NCBI RefSeq assembly: GCF_018966525.1
Contig: NZ_CP076607.1
Coordinates: 3,782,001-3,846,000, forward strand
Reading direction: 5' to 3'
Source of the DNA: Paenibacillus sophorae
GTDB lineage: Bacteria; Bacillota; Bacilli; Paenibacillales; Paenibacillaceae
Length of the DNA: 64,000 nucleotides
Shown here: positions 7,870 through 16,835 of the stretch, piece by piece
How the letters are laid out: each line of letters begins with the position of its first letter
How positions within the stretch are numbered: the stretch's first letter is position 1
Position numbers and translations under genes: made by a program
Notes under the pieces: generated by a model
What the model was told of the DNA's origin: nothing
Seen by the model: only the letters and a program-made list of their open reading frames with translations
The model's database searches: none

Positions 7870-8791
7870 TAAAAGCATCTCTTAATTTTGTACATACCAA
7901 AGCCAGAGCATCTCGTGCTTCTTCCAATGTTTGCTGCATGTTAAAAAAACCGTGTATGACTCCATCGTATCTTTTCAGACAAACGTTAACCCCGGCCGCA
8001 GACAAACGCTGCGCATACAATTCGCCTTCATCTCTTAACGGATCGTATTCAGAGGTAATGATGCACGCGGCAGGAAGCTTTCCGAAATTTTCCGCAAGCA
8101 ACGGTGAAGCCAATGGATTGTTCGCCTCGCTTAACTCGTTCAAATACTGGCGGACAAACCATTCGATGCCTTTGGTTGTAAGCCTGTAGCCTGCAGCGTT
8201 ATCCACCCGGGATTTAGGTTTGGTTTCACCCAGCAAATCTAACATTGCGTTAATGATGATTTGATAAATAATCTTGAATTCCCCTGTATCCCTGGAAAGC
8301 TGACTAATTACAGCGGAAAGAGTTCCACCTACGCTGTCACCTCCAATGGCGATTTTATCGGCCAATATATTCAGCTCTTCAGCATGATCAGATACCCATT
8401 TTACAGTCTCGTAGCACTCTTCTACAGGCAGGGGAAACTTGTGTTCCGGTGATAATCCGTATTCTATGGATATTACCGTACAATTTGCATTGTTTACGAT
8501 CCTACGGCAGACAGAGTCATAAACTTCAATATTTCCAAACACAAATCCACCCCCATGAATCCAAATAAAAGCAGGATGAGGGCCATTTCCTTTGGGATGA
8601 TAGACCCTAATTAGGGTATCCCTTACGGATGTTTCAACGGTAAGATCGTGTACAGAACCGACTTCGACAATGCTCTCTTTACAATCATCCCAGCTTTTTG
8701 CATACCATTCTCTCTGTTGATCAAGCGGCAGAGCATATATTTTCTCAAAATCGGTTTGCAGTAATTTATTCAGTTTTGGGTTTAATGACAT
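7859..8791 (-). CDS. Alpha/beta hydrolase, hormone-sensitive-lipase (HSL) type esterase
   Basis: An intracellular carboxylesterase of the HSL/alpha-beta hydrolase-3 group. The oxyanion motif HGGGF is present, the nucleophile motif is GGDSVGG, the acid is in SEYDPLRDEG, and the His is in GVIHGFFNM. The start MSLNPKL at 8791 has AGAAGG upstream and overlaps the 3' end of the MarR gene (stop at 8766); the longer frame to 8899 is discarded. It is about 310 residues, normal. Co-regulation with the amidohydrolase suggests two hydrolytic steps on one ester-containing aromatic compound, but that is inference. Confidence 0.88.
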   Translation of the reverse strand: MSLNPKLNKLLQTDFEKIYALPLDQQREWYAKSWDDCKESIVEVGSVHDLTVETSVRDTLIRVYHPKGNGPHPAFIWIHGGGFVFGNIEVYDSVCRRIVNNANCTVISIEYGLSPEHKFPLPVEECYETVKWVSDHAEELNILADKIAIGGDSVGGTLSAVISQLSRDTGEFKIIYQIIINAMLDLLGETKPKSRVDNAAGYRLTTKGIEWFVRQYLNELSEANNPLASPLLAENFGKLPAACIITSEYDPLRDEGELYAQRLSAAGVNVCLKRYDGVIHGFFNMQQTLEEARDALALVCTKLRDAFNED

Positions 8792-9254
8792 CCTCATTAC
8801 CTTCTTCCGTATATTCTGATAATTCAATAAGATTCGCGCTTGCAGACTTTTCTGCCATAGCCTGAAGACCTTTAAAAACCAGATCTTTAGTTTCTTCATC
8901 CATCCCCTCGGTGGTATGGTTCTTCCACTTTTCCAACAGCAAGCAGAAATAAGCTTTATGATCTCTTGCTTTGTTGGTTAAAAAGAGTTTTTTTGCTCTT
9001 CTGTCATCCATCATCATCTCCCGCGTTATAAATCCTTTTGTTTCAAGTGATTTTATTGATCTTGCGGTTGCCGCTTTATCAATAAACAACAGGGATGACA
9101 GCTCTTCCTGGTTGATCCCTTCGTTGTCGTATAGATTCATCAGAAAGATGCATTCTGAGAAACTTATATCCATGCTGCTAAAAGCAGTCGTTATATAAGC
9201 CTGAGTTTGCCTGTTAAATATTCCAACATATTTCGCTAAAGTTAAAAGGTCCAT
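8766..9254 (-). CDS. MarR family transcriptional regulator
   Basis: 162 residues with a winged-helix core: NQEELSSLLFIDKAATARSIKSLETKGFI, followed by DDRRAKKLFLTNKA, the wing typical of MarR proteins. GAGGAGG precedes the ATG at 9254. Two perfect 17-bp palindromes lie immediately upstream (9272-9321), so it probably represses its own operon, which also includes the esterase and amidohydrolase. The ligand is unknown and likely a substrate or product of those enzymes. The C-terminus is longer and more acidic than usual. Confidence 0.9.
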   Translation of the reverse strand: MDLLTLAKYVGIFNRQTQAYITTAFSSMDISFSECIFLMNLYDNEGINQEELSSLLFIDKAATARSIKSLETKGFITREMMMDDRRAKKLFLTNKARDHKAYFCLLLEKWKNHTTEGMDEETKDLVFKGLQAMAEKSASANLIELSEYTEEGNEDVIKPKTE

Positions 9255-9271
9255 TTATATCCCTCCTCTGT

Positions 9272-9321
9272 AGTTGACTGAATCAACTATACAATAAACC
9301 TTAAAGTTGATCGTGTCAACT
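9272..9321. promoter_or_regulatory. Two MarR-type operators
   Basis: AGTTGA-N5-TCAACT occurs twice, at 9272-9288 and 9305-9321, with centres 33 bp apart (about three helical turns, same face). Both are perfect 6+6 palindromes directly upstream of the marR ribosome site. Confidence 0.85.
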
Positions 9322-9374
9322 AATTTGCAAGTTGCAACATGCGGATATTCCAAGTGCACATTCAAGAATAAAAT

Positions 9375-9402
9375 GAAAAAAACACTGACAACAGTGTCAG
9401 TG
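9375..9402 (-). terminator. Intrinsic terminator after the MDR reductase
   Basis: CACTGACA-acag-TGTCAGTG is a perfect 8-bp stem, followed on the - strand by a T run. It lies about 55 bp beyond the stop at 9456. Confidence 0.85.
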
Positions 9403-9455
9403 CTTCATATATGAATATATTCTCTTTGTACAATTCTCTTTTTTAAATATCCAAG

Positions 9456-10469
9456 TTAAAAATTAATGCAAATATTCCCAAAATACGAGCCCTCTGCCAA
9501 GTATTGCAGCGCTTCGACAGCGCGTTCGAATGGAAACACGCGGTCAACGACCGGGCGAAGCCCGTTGTGTTCGATTGCACGGTTCATTGTTTCAAACATG
9601 TCGCGGCTCCCGACGTTGATTGCTTGCAGGCGCGCTTTTCTTAGAATTGCGGGAATGATATTGAATCCTTCCACTTTGTAGCCGGATAGACCGCCTACCA
9701 TGCTGATCTGTCCACCCACTCGCAGCGCCGAGATTGACTTGTTCAATGTGGCCGATCCGCCGAGATCAACGATATGGTCAGCTCCTCGTCCGCCCGTATG
9801 TTCAAGAACGACCTTATCCCATTCAGGGGTTTGTTTGTAATTGATTCCGAAATCCGCACCCAGTTCCTTCGCTCGCTTAAGCTTCTCATCGCTGCTTGAC
9901 GTTACGATCACTTTTGCTCCGTGAAGCTTGGCGAATTGAAGCGCGAACAGGGAGACGCCGCCTGTCCCTTGCACGACAACTATATCACTGGCTTTGACCT
10001 TGCCTTCTTGGGCGATGGCATGCCATGCCGTCACGCCTGCGCAAGGAAGTGTCGCCGCCTCTTCGTCCGTCAAATGATCGGGCACACGAACCAATCCTTC
10101 CTCGGGAAGCACAGCATATTCCGCGAGCAGCCCATCGAGCGGACTTCCCAGCGAACTCACCCAATTGTCTTGAGTAGGCTCTCCGGAAATCCAACTTTGA
10201 GTAAAAATACCGCTCACCCGGTCACCGATCTTGAACCTCGTCGTATGCTCTCCCAAAGCGACAACTTCGCCCACACCGTCAGATACCGGAATTAATGGTC
10301 TATTCAAATTTGGGTTATAAAACCCATCAATTACACCCAAATCTCTGGAGTTAAGGGAAACCGCCCGCATTCTGATGCGAACTTCACCAGGACCAGGAAC
10401 CGGTATCGGACGTTCAGCCGCCTTCAGTTGATCGAGTCCAAATTCACCTTGAATTTCGTATACTTTCAT
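9456..10469 (-). CDS. Zinc-free medium-chain (quinone-reductase-like) NAD(P)H oxidoreductase
   Basis: 337 residues. The GroES-like half contains VSLNSRDLGVIDG, where zinc alcohol dehydrogenases have Cys/His; the missing ligands point to the zinc-independent quinone oxidoreductase branch. The Rossmann motif is VVQGTGGVSLFALQFAK, then VIVTSSSDEKLKRAKELGAD. The usual MDR closing segment DRVFPFERAVEALQYL is present. It is divergent from the HxlR regulator at 10585 across a 115-bp interval with an inverted repeat, so regulation by that protein is likely. The substrate is unknown; enones or quinones are usual. Confidence 0.88.
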   Translation of the reverse strand: MKVYEIQGEFGLDQLKAAERPIPVPGPGEVRIRMRAVSLNSRDLGVIDGFYNPNLNRPLIPVSDGVGEVVALGEHTTRFKIGDRVSGIFTQSWISGEPTQDNWVSSLGSPLDGLLAEYAVLPEEGLVRVPDHLTDEEAATLPCAGVTAWHAIAQEGKVKASDIVVVQGTGGVSLFALQFAKLHGAKVIVTSSSDEKLKRAKELGADFGINYKQTPEWDKVVLEHTGGRGADHIVDLGGSATLNKSISALRVGGQISMVGGLSGYKVEGFNIIPAILRKARLQAINVGSRDMFETMNRAIEHNGLRPVVDRVFPFERAVEALQYLAEGSYFGNICINF

Positions 10470-10493
10470 GAGAAATCTCTCCTTCGTTGAATG

Positions 10494-10519
10494 GTATAGA
10501 CATACAATAATACATATAC
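10494..10519. promoter_or_regulatory. Candidate HxlR operator in divergent promoter
   Basis: GTATA (10494-10498) and TATAC (10515-10519) form an inverted repeat in an AT-rich divergent intergenic region. This is a weak, short repeat; only its position favours it. Confidence 0.35.
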
Positions 10520-10584
10520 TACACTTAAGTAAGGAGGCACTTTATAGTGTCCAGGGAACCTAAAGGTGCACAGGGGGACATCAA

Positions 10585-10977
10585 ATGAAATCTCCATATT
10601 CGGCTAAAATCGTACAACCCGATATATCATTATCTATTTGCGGGTACAGCAAAGTACTTGAGATCGTTTCCAACAAATGGACGGCATTGGTCGTCTATGC
10701 AATGGAAGATGGAGTTATTCGTTACGGTGAAATAAGAAGACGAATCGAAGGCATATCCAAAAAAATGCTGACCCAAACCCTGCGGCAACTGGAACGGAAC
10801 GGATTGGTGAAGCGTGTGATTACGCCTTCCGTCCCACCAATCGTCGAGTATTCACTCACCAGGCTGGGAGAATCTTTGCTCGGGCCTATGCGAGTACTGA
10901 ATCAGTGGACGAAGGAAAATTATTCACTAGTTGAACAGGCCAGAGCGTCATACGATCAAGCTTACTACGAGGAATGA
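10585..10977 (+). CDS. HxlR family transcriptional regulator
   Basis: 130 residues with the HxlR signature: LSICGYSKVLEIVSNKWTALVVYAM near the N-terminus (with a Cys as in redox or quinone-sensing members), then IRYGEIRRRIEGISKKMLTQTLRQLERNGLVKR and VEYSLTRLGESL for the winged helix. It is transcribed divergently from the quinone-reductase-like gene, a classic arrangement in which the regulator controls the reductase. Sensing of electrophiles through the N-terminal Cys is an inference from related proteins. Confidence 0.9.
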   Translation: MKSPYSAKIVQPDISLSICGYSKVLEIVSNKWTALVVYAMEDGVIRYGEIRRRIEGISKKMLTQTLRQLERNGLVKRVITPSVPPIVEYSLTRLGESLLGPMRVLNQWTKENYSLVEQARASYDQAYYEE

Positions 10978-11038
10978 AGACCGAGGAAATTGGGCCTGCG
11001 TCGAGCAGAGCGACATGATGGAATCACCAGAAATGAAT

Positions 11039-11084
11039 AAAAGCATGACTACGTCCCGTTTTCAGGAATGAGTCATGCTTTTTT
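11039..11084 (+). terminator. Intrinsic terminator after HxlR gene
   Basis: AAAAGCATGACT pairs with AGTCATGCTTTT and runs into six T. It lies about 60 bp after the stop at 10977. Confidence 0.85.
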
Positions 11085-11132
11085 CTTGAAATACTATGGA
11101 AGTGGCTATGATTAAAATTCTGTACTATCCAT

Positions 11133-11493
11133 TTATCTTAATGATAAGGCTACTTCGTCACTTGTTCGAATCTGACCCATCCTAGGAATAATGTATTTAC
11201 AAACATAATCATGCTCTTCTTGGGTTGAAGCGGTCATTGCATCTTCCACAAAAATTTGATGATACCCTTGCTGATAAGCTTCTCATTTTCAAATCTGTAT
11301 TTGGCTTCAACATATCTTTGCTATCTAAAGTTGAAACTCTTACAAGAACCACAAAAGCTCCCTTCTTTGTGAATGCATTAATTAATCTGCTTGCATTCTG
11401 AACAACCTGCACACCCGTATAAGGGGCACGCTGACTGTTTACGATTCCATTCTGCAAGTCTATAACCACCAGTGCCGTTTATTCTGCCTTCAT
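11133..11493 (-). pseudogene. Decayed isochorismatase-type cysteine hydrolase
   Basis: From ATG 11493 the reading is MKAE, an in-frame TAA, then TALVVIDLQNGIV, the N-terminal Asp-bearing strand of isochorismatase-like hydrolases. The first frame continues to about 11275. The C-terminal part is found in another frame: YHQIFVEDAMTASTQEEHDY then KYIIPRMGQIRTSDEV, ending with TAA at 11133. The centre, including the catalytic Cys region, is missing (about 360 bp remain of an expected 540). The nonsense codon, deletion and frameshift together mark it as dead. Intact relatives hydrolyse N-carbamoyl or nicotinamide-like compounds. Confidence 0.85.
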
Positions 11494-11627
11494 TTTGCTT
11501 CTCTCCTATTCATTTTACTTTTTGTATAATGCCAACTCATTTATGTTAAGTTTTTTATACACCTTAAAATAAACCCAACCTGCATTGATCAATAACAAGG
11601 CACTGTAACGCTTCACACCCTTAATAT

Positions 11628-11668
11628 AAAAAAAGACCCCCGCCCCATACTTCGGGAGCAAGAGGTCG
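11628..11668 (-). terminator. Intrinsic terminator after the SLH protein gene
   Basis: A GC-rich stem GACC..CCC / GGG..GGTC is followed on the - strand by seven T. It lies about 45 bp past the stop at 11711. Confidence 0.75.
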
Positions 11669-11710
11669 CAAGTGCAAATCCTGTCAGCGATTTTACATTG
11701 CCTCCATCGT

Positions 11711-14700
11711 TCACTGATTTTGCAGCTTAGATAACCTCAGCATAATGACGGCTGCCTCTGCCCTTGTTAACGATGAGGAAGGAGCGAAGCGATTCCCGTT
11801 CTGTCCCTGTAAAAGATCATGCTCCGTTGCGGCAGCTACATAAGGTTTCGCCCAGGCCGGGATCTCTGCATCATCCGAGAAAGAAGTCCTGCTCGCGGCT
11901 CCTTTGTCAGCCTGCCAATTTATTGCACGGTAAATGAACACGGCCATTTCCGCCCGGCTGACTGGCTGCTCAGGATGGAACGATCCATCGGGGAATCCGA
12001 TAATGATACCTTTCCTAACCGCGGCGCTGACGTATCCTTCTGCCCATACCGGAATATTTGCCCGGTCTGGGAAAGACAAAGCAGCGGTATCCGAAGAAAT
12101 TCTCAGTGTGCGTATGAGCATTGCGGTGAATTCAGCACGGTTGATCACACCGTTCGGCCGAAACGTGTCGGCAGACAAGCCATTTACTATTCCCAGAGAC
12201 GAAGCAGCACATATATCGTTTTTCGCCCAATGTCCTATGATATCCGTGAAGGTACAGGCAGCAGCGTCCAGACCTGCTCCAACCGTTGAACCGCTCTCTG
12301 TTTCTGTCTGTGTCTCATCCCCTGCTTCCCGGTGAAGCATGATCCGGTAAGTTTTTATGCTGCCGTTCTCTGCCTGTACTGCAACGGTAATGAGGTTGTC
12401 CCCCTCTTGTAATGATACGCGAAGAGAGTCCTTGACTTTCGTACCGTTAACGGTCACCTTGGCTGACGAATCATCCGCTGCAAAATAAATATCGGCCCCG
12501 TTTTCTGTCGTACCCGCCTTATAATTCTGCACTTCCGGTTTAAACGCAGGACTCAAAGCAAGCACGCTTCCGTTTACGACAACACTTAATGCTTTCAGAT
12601 TGGCATTTGACGATAAAGGGGCAGTTTCGTTGCTTTCGTTATTTTCCTGTGTTTTTGCCGTGTTGGTCAGTTCGATACTGACGTTTCCGGCGGCATCGAC
12701 AGCCCTAACCGAAAATGTGTACGTCGTTGCTGGGGAGAGACCCGAGATATCGTAAGCATACGTACTGCCTGTAACTGTATTCAACCCGGCTCCATCCTTA
12801 TAAATTTCGTATCCGGCGGTCCCTACGTCGTCCGATGCCTCAGGCCAATTCAATGTTACGCCGCTACGGCTCACGTTGGACAGGATAAGCTGGCTTCCGG
12901 ATGGCCAGACCGGAGCCGTCGTATCATCCGAAGAATTGGCAATGGGCAGTGTAGCTGCCATTCCAGTCAGACCCGCGCTTTCATGATTATATGCATCAAC
13001 TGCTGTGATGGAAAAATGGTACGCCGTTGCCGGAGCGAGACCCGAGATGTCGTAACTATAAGTACTGCCTGTAACTGTATTCAACCTGGCTCCATCCATA
13101 TAAACAGCGTACCCGGCGACGCCTGTGTCATCTACGGCTTCCGGCCAGTTCAATGTTACGCCGCTAGGGCTCACGTTGGACAGGATAAGCTGGCTTCCGG
13201 ATGGCCAGACCGGAGCCGTCGTATCATCCGAAGAATTGGCAATGGGCAGTGTAGCTGCCATTCCAGTCAGACCCGCGCTTTCATGATTATATGCATCAAC
13301 TGCTGTGATGGAAAAATGGTACGCCGTTGCCGGAGCGAGACCCGAGATGTCGTAACTATAAGTACTGCCTGTAACTGTATTCAACCTGGCTCCATCCATA
13401 TAAACAGCGTACCCGGTGACGCCTGTGTCATCTACGGCTTCCGGCCAGTTCAATGTAATGGCGGTATGCGACACGTTCGTAAACTTGATCTCTCCGTTTA
13501 CCGGCCACACAGGAGCATCTGAATCAGATGCATCATCTTCATGAATGGCGACGGTAACGGAGTCTGCTGCTCCTAACGTCGCACCATTGGTTGGCGAACT
13601 CAACTGAACCCGAAAGCTTCGATCCGCAGCAGAATATACAGCGTTATCGATAACCGGAATTGTAACCGTTTTGCTCGTTTCCCCTTCATCAAAGGTCAGG
13701 ACTTCGTCTACGGGAACATAGTCGGTTCCAGCGGCTGCGGTACCGTCCGACGTCATAACCCGAACCTGCGTTCTGCCATAACTGCCGACATTCCTGTTGA
13801 CGGTTACGACTGCGCTGTCCCCGTCCTCTGCAACATCGATTTGACTGTCGCTGAATTCCAATTCACCTTCTGCGGCACTGTTCATAATGTACAGGGAACG
13901 AGTAAAGTCAGTATATGCCAGGTCGTCTTTCCCGTCCCGGTTGAAATCCCCGGTCGCGAAATCATGGACACTTACCGGATAATACACAGGATTGAATCCG
14001 CCGCTTCCATCTCCGTACCACATGGAGGTGTTATTTGCATTTTGATTATGAACAACCAGATCCGGGAATCCGTCCCCGTCAAAGTCTCCCATTGTCATGC
14101 GTAGCGGATACCAGAATGTGTCTGCTCCATATTCCGGACCGGCAGTGAACGTTCCGTCCCCTTTACCGCTTAAAATATAAAAGCTGCCTGTGCCCCCGCC
14201 GGTATTATTGTTGAGAAGAACTGCAATGTCCTCTTGGCTGTCGTCATTAAAGTCACCAATGCTAAAATCAGTCACGTTTCCTCTGGCCGGATAAACAACC
14301 GGACTCTCAAATGTCCCGTCTGCTCCTCCCATCAGGATAGAAAGGATATCACCGGCGTTCATGCCTATGACCAAATCCATGATCCCGTCCCGGTTAAAAT
14401 CCGAAGCTGCCAATGGTACCGGATATTGTCCTCCTGCCTCCGTATATACAGGAGACTGGAACGTCCCATTCCCGTTTCCTTTCAGCAGCGCAATCTTTGT
14501 ACTGTTGCTGTCCGTTACCACTAAATCCAACGTGCCGTTGGAGTCAAAATCTGCAGTGACAATCCCAACAGGAAAGTCTCCTGCCGAAAAATTCACAGCA
14601 TCCATGAACGTCCCATCAGCTTTACCGAGCAGTACGGATACACTGTTACTGTAACTATTGGTTACTGCCAAGTCCGGAAAAGCGTCTTTATTGAAATCAT

Positions 14701-14995
14701 CAATAACGGCTCTTCTCGGATTGCTGCCTACAGCATAATTGACAGGACTAGCAAATGTCCCGTCCCCCTTTCCAAGTATGACAGACACCCGATTGTCGGA
14801 GTTTTCTATCAGGATCAAGTCTATTAACCCGTCGCGATTTATGTCCCCTTTCGACATACTATATGTACTCTTTGTAATTCCCGTAGCGTACGGATTTTGA
14901 AATAATGCAGGAGAAGCATAACCCGTACCGGGCACAAACAGCATCGTGGCCAGCACCGCCGGAAGTAATCTTTTCACACTATATCGGATATTCAA
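11711..14995 (-). CDS. Large SLH-anchored surface protein with FG-GAP, Calx-beta and FN3 domains
   Basis: 1094 residues. A signal peptide ends near GTGYASPA. Residues about 40-370 hold repeated FG-GAP/VCBS units (GDINRDGLIDLIL, GDFDGDGFPDLVV and similar DxNxDG calcium loops) that would form a beta-propeller. A Calx-beta domain follows (about 380-490: VTVNRNVGSYGRTQVRVMTSDG). Three fibronectin type III domains come next (about 500-780), the first two almost identical. A cadherin-like beta-sandwich follows (LKALSVVVNGSVLALSP), then three SLH domains (TDIIGHWAKNDI, FPDRANIPVWAEGYV, FSDDAEIPAWAKPYV) that would bind pyruvylated secondary wall polymer. It is probably a cell-surface adhesin or glycan-binding protein. 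Monocistronic with its own terminator. Confidence 0.92.
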   Translation of the reverse strand: MNIRYSVKRLLPAVLATMLFVPGTGYASPALFQNPYATGITKSTYSMSKGDINRDGLIDLILIENSDNRVSVILGKGDGTFASPVNYAVGSNPRRAVIDDFNKDAFPDLAVTNSYSNSVSVLLGKADGTFMDAVNFSAGDFPVGIVTADFDSNGTLDLVVTDSNSTKIALLKGNGNGTFQSPVYTEAGGQYPVPLAASDFNRDGIMDLVIGMNAGDILSILMGGADGTFESPVVYPARGNVTDFSIGDFNDDSQEDIAVLLNNNTGGGTGSFYILSGKGDGTFTAGPEYGADTFWYPLRMTMGDFDGDGFPDLVVHNQNANNTSMWYGDGSGGFNPVYYPVSVHDFATGDFNRDGKDDLAYTDFTRSLYIMNSAAEGELEFSDSQIDVAEDGDSAVVTVNRNVGSYGRTQVRVMTSDGTAAAGTDYVPVDEVLTFDEGETSKTVTIPVIDNAVYSAADRSFRVQLSSPTNGATLGAADSVTVAIHEDDASDSDAPVWPVNGEIKFTNVSHTAITLNWPEAVDDTGVTGYAVYMDGARLNTVTGSTYSYDISGLAPATAYHFSITAVDAYNHESAGLTGMAATLPIANSSDDTTAPVWPSGSQLILSNVSPSGVTLNWPEAVDDTGVAGYAVYMDGARLNTVTGSTYSYDISGLAPATAYHFSITAVDAYNHESAGLTGMAATLPIANSSDDTTAPVWPSGSQLILSNVSRSGVTLNWPEASDDVGTAGYEIYKDGAGLNTVTGSTYAYDISGLSPATTYTFSVRAVDAAGNVSIELTNTAKTQENNESNETAPLSSNANLKALSVVVNGSVLALSPAFKPEVQNYKAGTTENGADIYFAADDSSAKVTVNGTKVKDSLRVSLQEGDNLITVAVQAENGSIKTYRIMLHREAGDETQTETESGSTVGAGLDAAACTFTDIIGHWAKNDICAASSLGIVNGLSADTFRPNGVINRAEFTAMLIRTLRISSDTAALSFPDRANIPVWAEGYVSAAVRKGIIIGFPDGSFHPEQPVSRAEMAVFIYRAINWQADKGAASRTSFSDDAEIPAWAKPYVAAATEHDLLQGQNGNRFAPSSSLTRAEAAVIMLRLSKLQNQ
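12868..13456. repeat. Near-perfect 300-bp tandem duplication of an FN3 module
   Basis: 12868-13156 and 13168-13456 align at exactly 300-bp offset with a single difference that I can see (C/T at 13117 versus 13417). The third FN3 copy is clearly more diverged, so this duplication is recent or maintained by conversion. Confidence 0.9.
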
Positions 14996-15266
14996 TGGCT
15001 TTCCCTCCTTATATCGGTATGATAATATTCACTGATATAATAACTCAGTTATGATAATAGGAAAAGAAAAAAATGGAATTCAGACTTCTGAATGGATGCC
15101 CGCTTTTGTGAGTTGAACTCGCGCGCCCAGCGCGATATACCTTGTCCTACACGCCCGGCTTGCCGGGAAAGCTCAATTCGTGGGCTTAGTCTCAAGAGCA
15201 GCTGGTCAAGTGGCAAATCAGATTCTCTCCCAGAGATCGCTAGATTAGCCTGAAGATTGTAGAGCA

Positions 15267-15430
15267 ACGCCTCCGAATTCCGAGTAACTTCTGCATTTCT
15301 TTCCGGGACTCTATCTTTTCCCCAGAGGCCACTTCTTCATATAACCTATAGGTCCAATTTCGATTCTCGACCAAGGCCAGAAGAGTATCCCTATGCTTCG
15401 AGAGAACATCTTCAAATTCACCCTCGTCCC
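15267..15430 (-). pseudogene. Fragment of a serine recombinase (resolvase-type)
   Basis: Translating the - strand from about 15419 gives RDTLLALVENRNWTYRLYEE then VASGEKIESRKEMQKLLG, which matches the segment after the catalytic region in site-specific serine recombinases (pattern W-x-Y-x-x-Y-E-E-x-x-S-G-x-x-I-x-x-R-x-x-x-Q-x-L). Neither the catalytic Ser region nor the DNA-binding half is present, and there is no proper start. It is a remnant of a mobile element or prophage. Confidence 0.6.
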
Positions 15431-15724
15431 CATTTTCTTAAAAAAACAGCGACGCATTGTAGAATGGATAACGCACCCTAAGTTCAAACTGGCCGTGTAG
15501 GTTCCGCAGCAGCACGGTCGTCGTTGGCAGCCGGGTGGTCTTTCCCAAGCCGCGATTAATCCGGCTGTGCGATATTATCAGCCAGCGCACACGGGATGAA
15601 TGATCGTCCATTCCCGCAGTCCAGCCCGGATCTGTTGACATCTAACGGCAAAGCATATTACTTTAATAACAACTTTTACAATCCAAAAATCCAATCAGTC
15701 TACCAACAAAGGAGAAGTATCCCT
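15431..15724. other. Interval without a supported gene
   Basis: Between the recombinase fragment and the next gene's ribosome site I see open frames on both strands (for example 15438-15641 minus) but no recognisable domain and no convincing ribosome site. It is probably a remnant sequence. Confidence 0.4.
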
Positions 15725-16735
15725 GTGAAATTACTCGTTGAAGAAGCGCGGCCAATGTATGAAGCGGCGGCCGCTTTTAAAAAGCTTGAATGCTGGAACT
15801 GGCTGTCAAACAGCCATATCTTTGGCATACAGAATCCGGAGAGCGACGAAATTGGATACTGCTGCGTCATGGGAAACGGCGGAGAGATGTACGGTATTGC
15901 GATCTACTTAGGTACAGAGGGATTGGATGTTTTACTAAAGCTCCTGCGAGGCGAATTGCAGGGTAATCCGTTATTTGTTCAGCATTGTCTGCTTATGTCT
16001 TTTGGCGGTCGGGACGAGCTTTATCCCGAGGAATATAAACAGATCAAGGACTTGGGGCTCTCATTTCGCGGGCGGACGGCTTGGCCTACCTTTCGCTTGT
16101 ACGAACCCGGTTATGTCCCGTGGCCTGTCATGACCGAGGAACACCTTCGCTACTTCTCCCTCTGTCTGGAGCAGGCTGCCGCACTTGCTTTGGAAGTTCA
16201 GGATGACCCCGATTATTTGTTTGAAGGACAAGGAGAGCGGTTTCTGGTCCGGATTCCGGAGCTTGCTGCGGATCAACAACATGTTTGGACCAGCCGGTGG
16301 GTCGTGCCGAAACCTTTGGTGGAGAAAAATGCGGAACTTGCGCCAATCAACGAAATTCGCTGCGCTCACATTCGAAAAATGCCGCAGCCGGACAATCTGG
16401 TTTGGGAAGCGGGGCTTTATTATTTGCCTGCGCCGGTGATGGAGGGAGAAAGACCCTATTATCCTCAACTTTTTATCATTGGGGAGCAGACTACGGGAAT
16501 GATTATTCATTCGGGTTTAAAGCAGAAAGATCGGATTTTGCAGCATTGCGCCGATGATTTATTATCATTGCTGGAGAAAATGAACACAAGGCCCGCAAAG
16601 CTTTTGTTTGCCGATGAGGAGATGGCCAGAACCTGGCTTCACCTGCTGGGTACGCTTGAGATCGAAGTTTATGTGGCGGAGAGGCTTCCATTGCTTGAAG
16701 AAGCGGTGGAAGACATTATTAATTACTTTGGATAA
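15725..16735 (+). CDS. Uncharacterised cytoplasmic protein (DUF7309/DUF6930-like), 336 aa
   Basis: The start is GTG 15725 with AAAGGAG at 15708-15714; the frame is open back to 15596 but that part lacks a ribosome site. The protein has no signal peptide or membrane segment. Visible motifs include YEAAAAFKKLECWNWL, IQNPESDEIGYCCVMGNGGE, GLSFRGRTAWPTFRLYEPG near the middle, and a C-terminal PAKLLFADEEMARTWLHLLG block, a pattern I associate with two adjacent domains of unknown function in Bacillales. No catalytic motif is apparent. A 48-residue gene follows about 100 bp downstream. Confidence 0.7.
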   Translation: MKLLVEEARPMYEAAAAFKKLECWNWLSNSHIFGIQNPESDEIGYCCVMGNGGEMYGIAIYLGTEGLDVLLKLLRGELQGNPLFVQHCLLMSFGGRDELYPEEYKQIKDLGLSFRGRTAWPTFRLYEPGYVPWPVMTEEHLRYFSLCLEQAAALALEVQDDPDYLFEGQGERFLVRIPELAADQQHVWTSRWVVPKPLVEKNAELAPINEIRCAHIRKMPQPDNLVWEAGLYYLPAPVMEGERPYYPQLFIIGEQTTGMIIHSGLKQKDRILQHCADDLLSLLEKMNTRPAKLLFADEEMARTWLHLLGTLEIEVYVAERLPLLEEAVEDIINYFG

Positions 16736-16835
16736 CATCGATAATCAACGAGCAATTGAATCTGAGAAGGCGAAAATCGGTAGGGTCAACGGGATCAGAA
16801 TTTGTTATTATTCTACAAAAGGAGTGGTTTCGTCC

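Noticed and set aside
11819..14654. Several + strand frames within the SLH gene
   Set aside because: Antisense to a clear, full-length gene with recognised domains; the repeated frame at 12983-13522 reflects the FN3 duplication.
15049..15267. 72-residue - strand frame next to the recombinase fragment
   Set aside because: No ribosome site, no recognised domain; probably remnant sequence.
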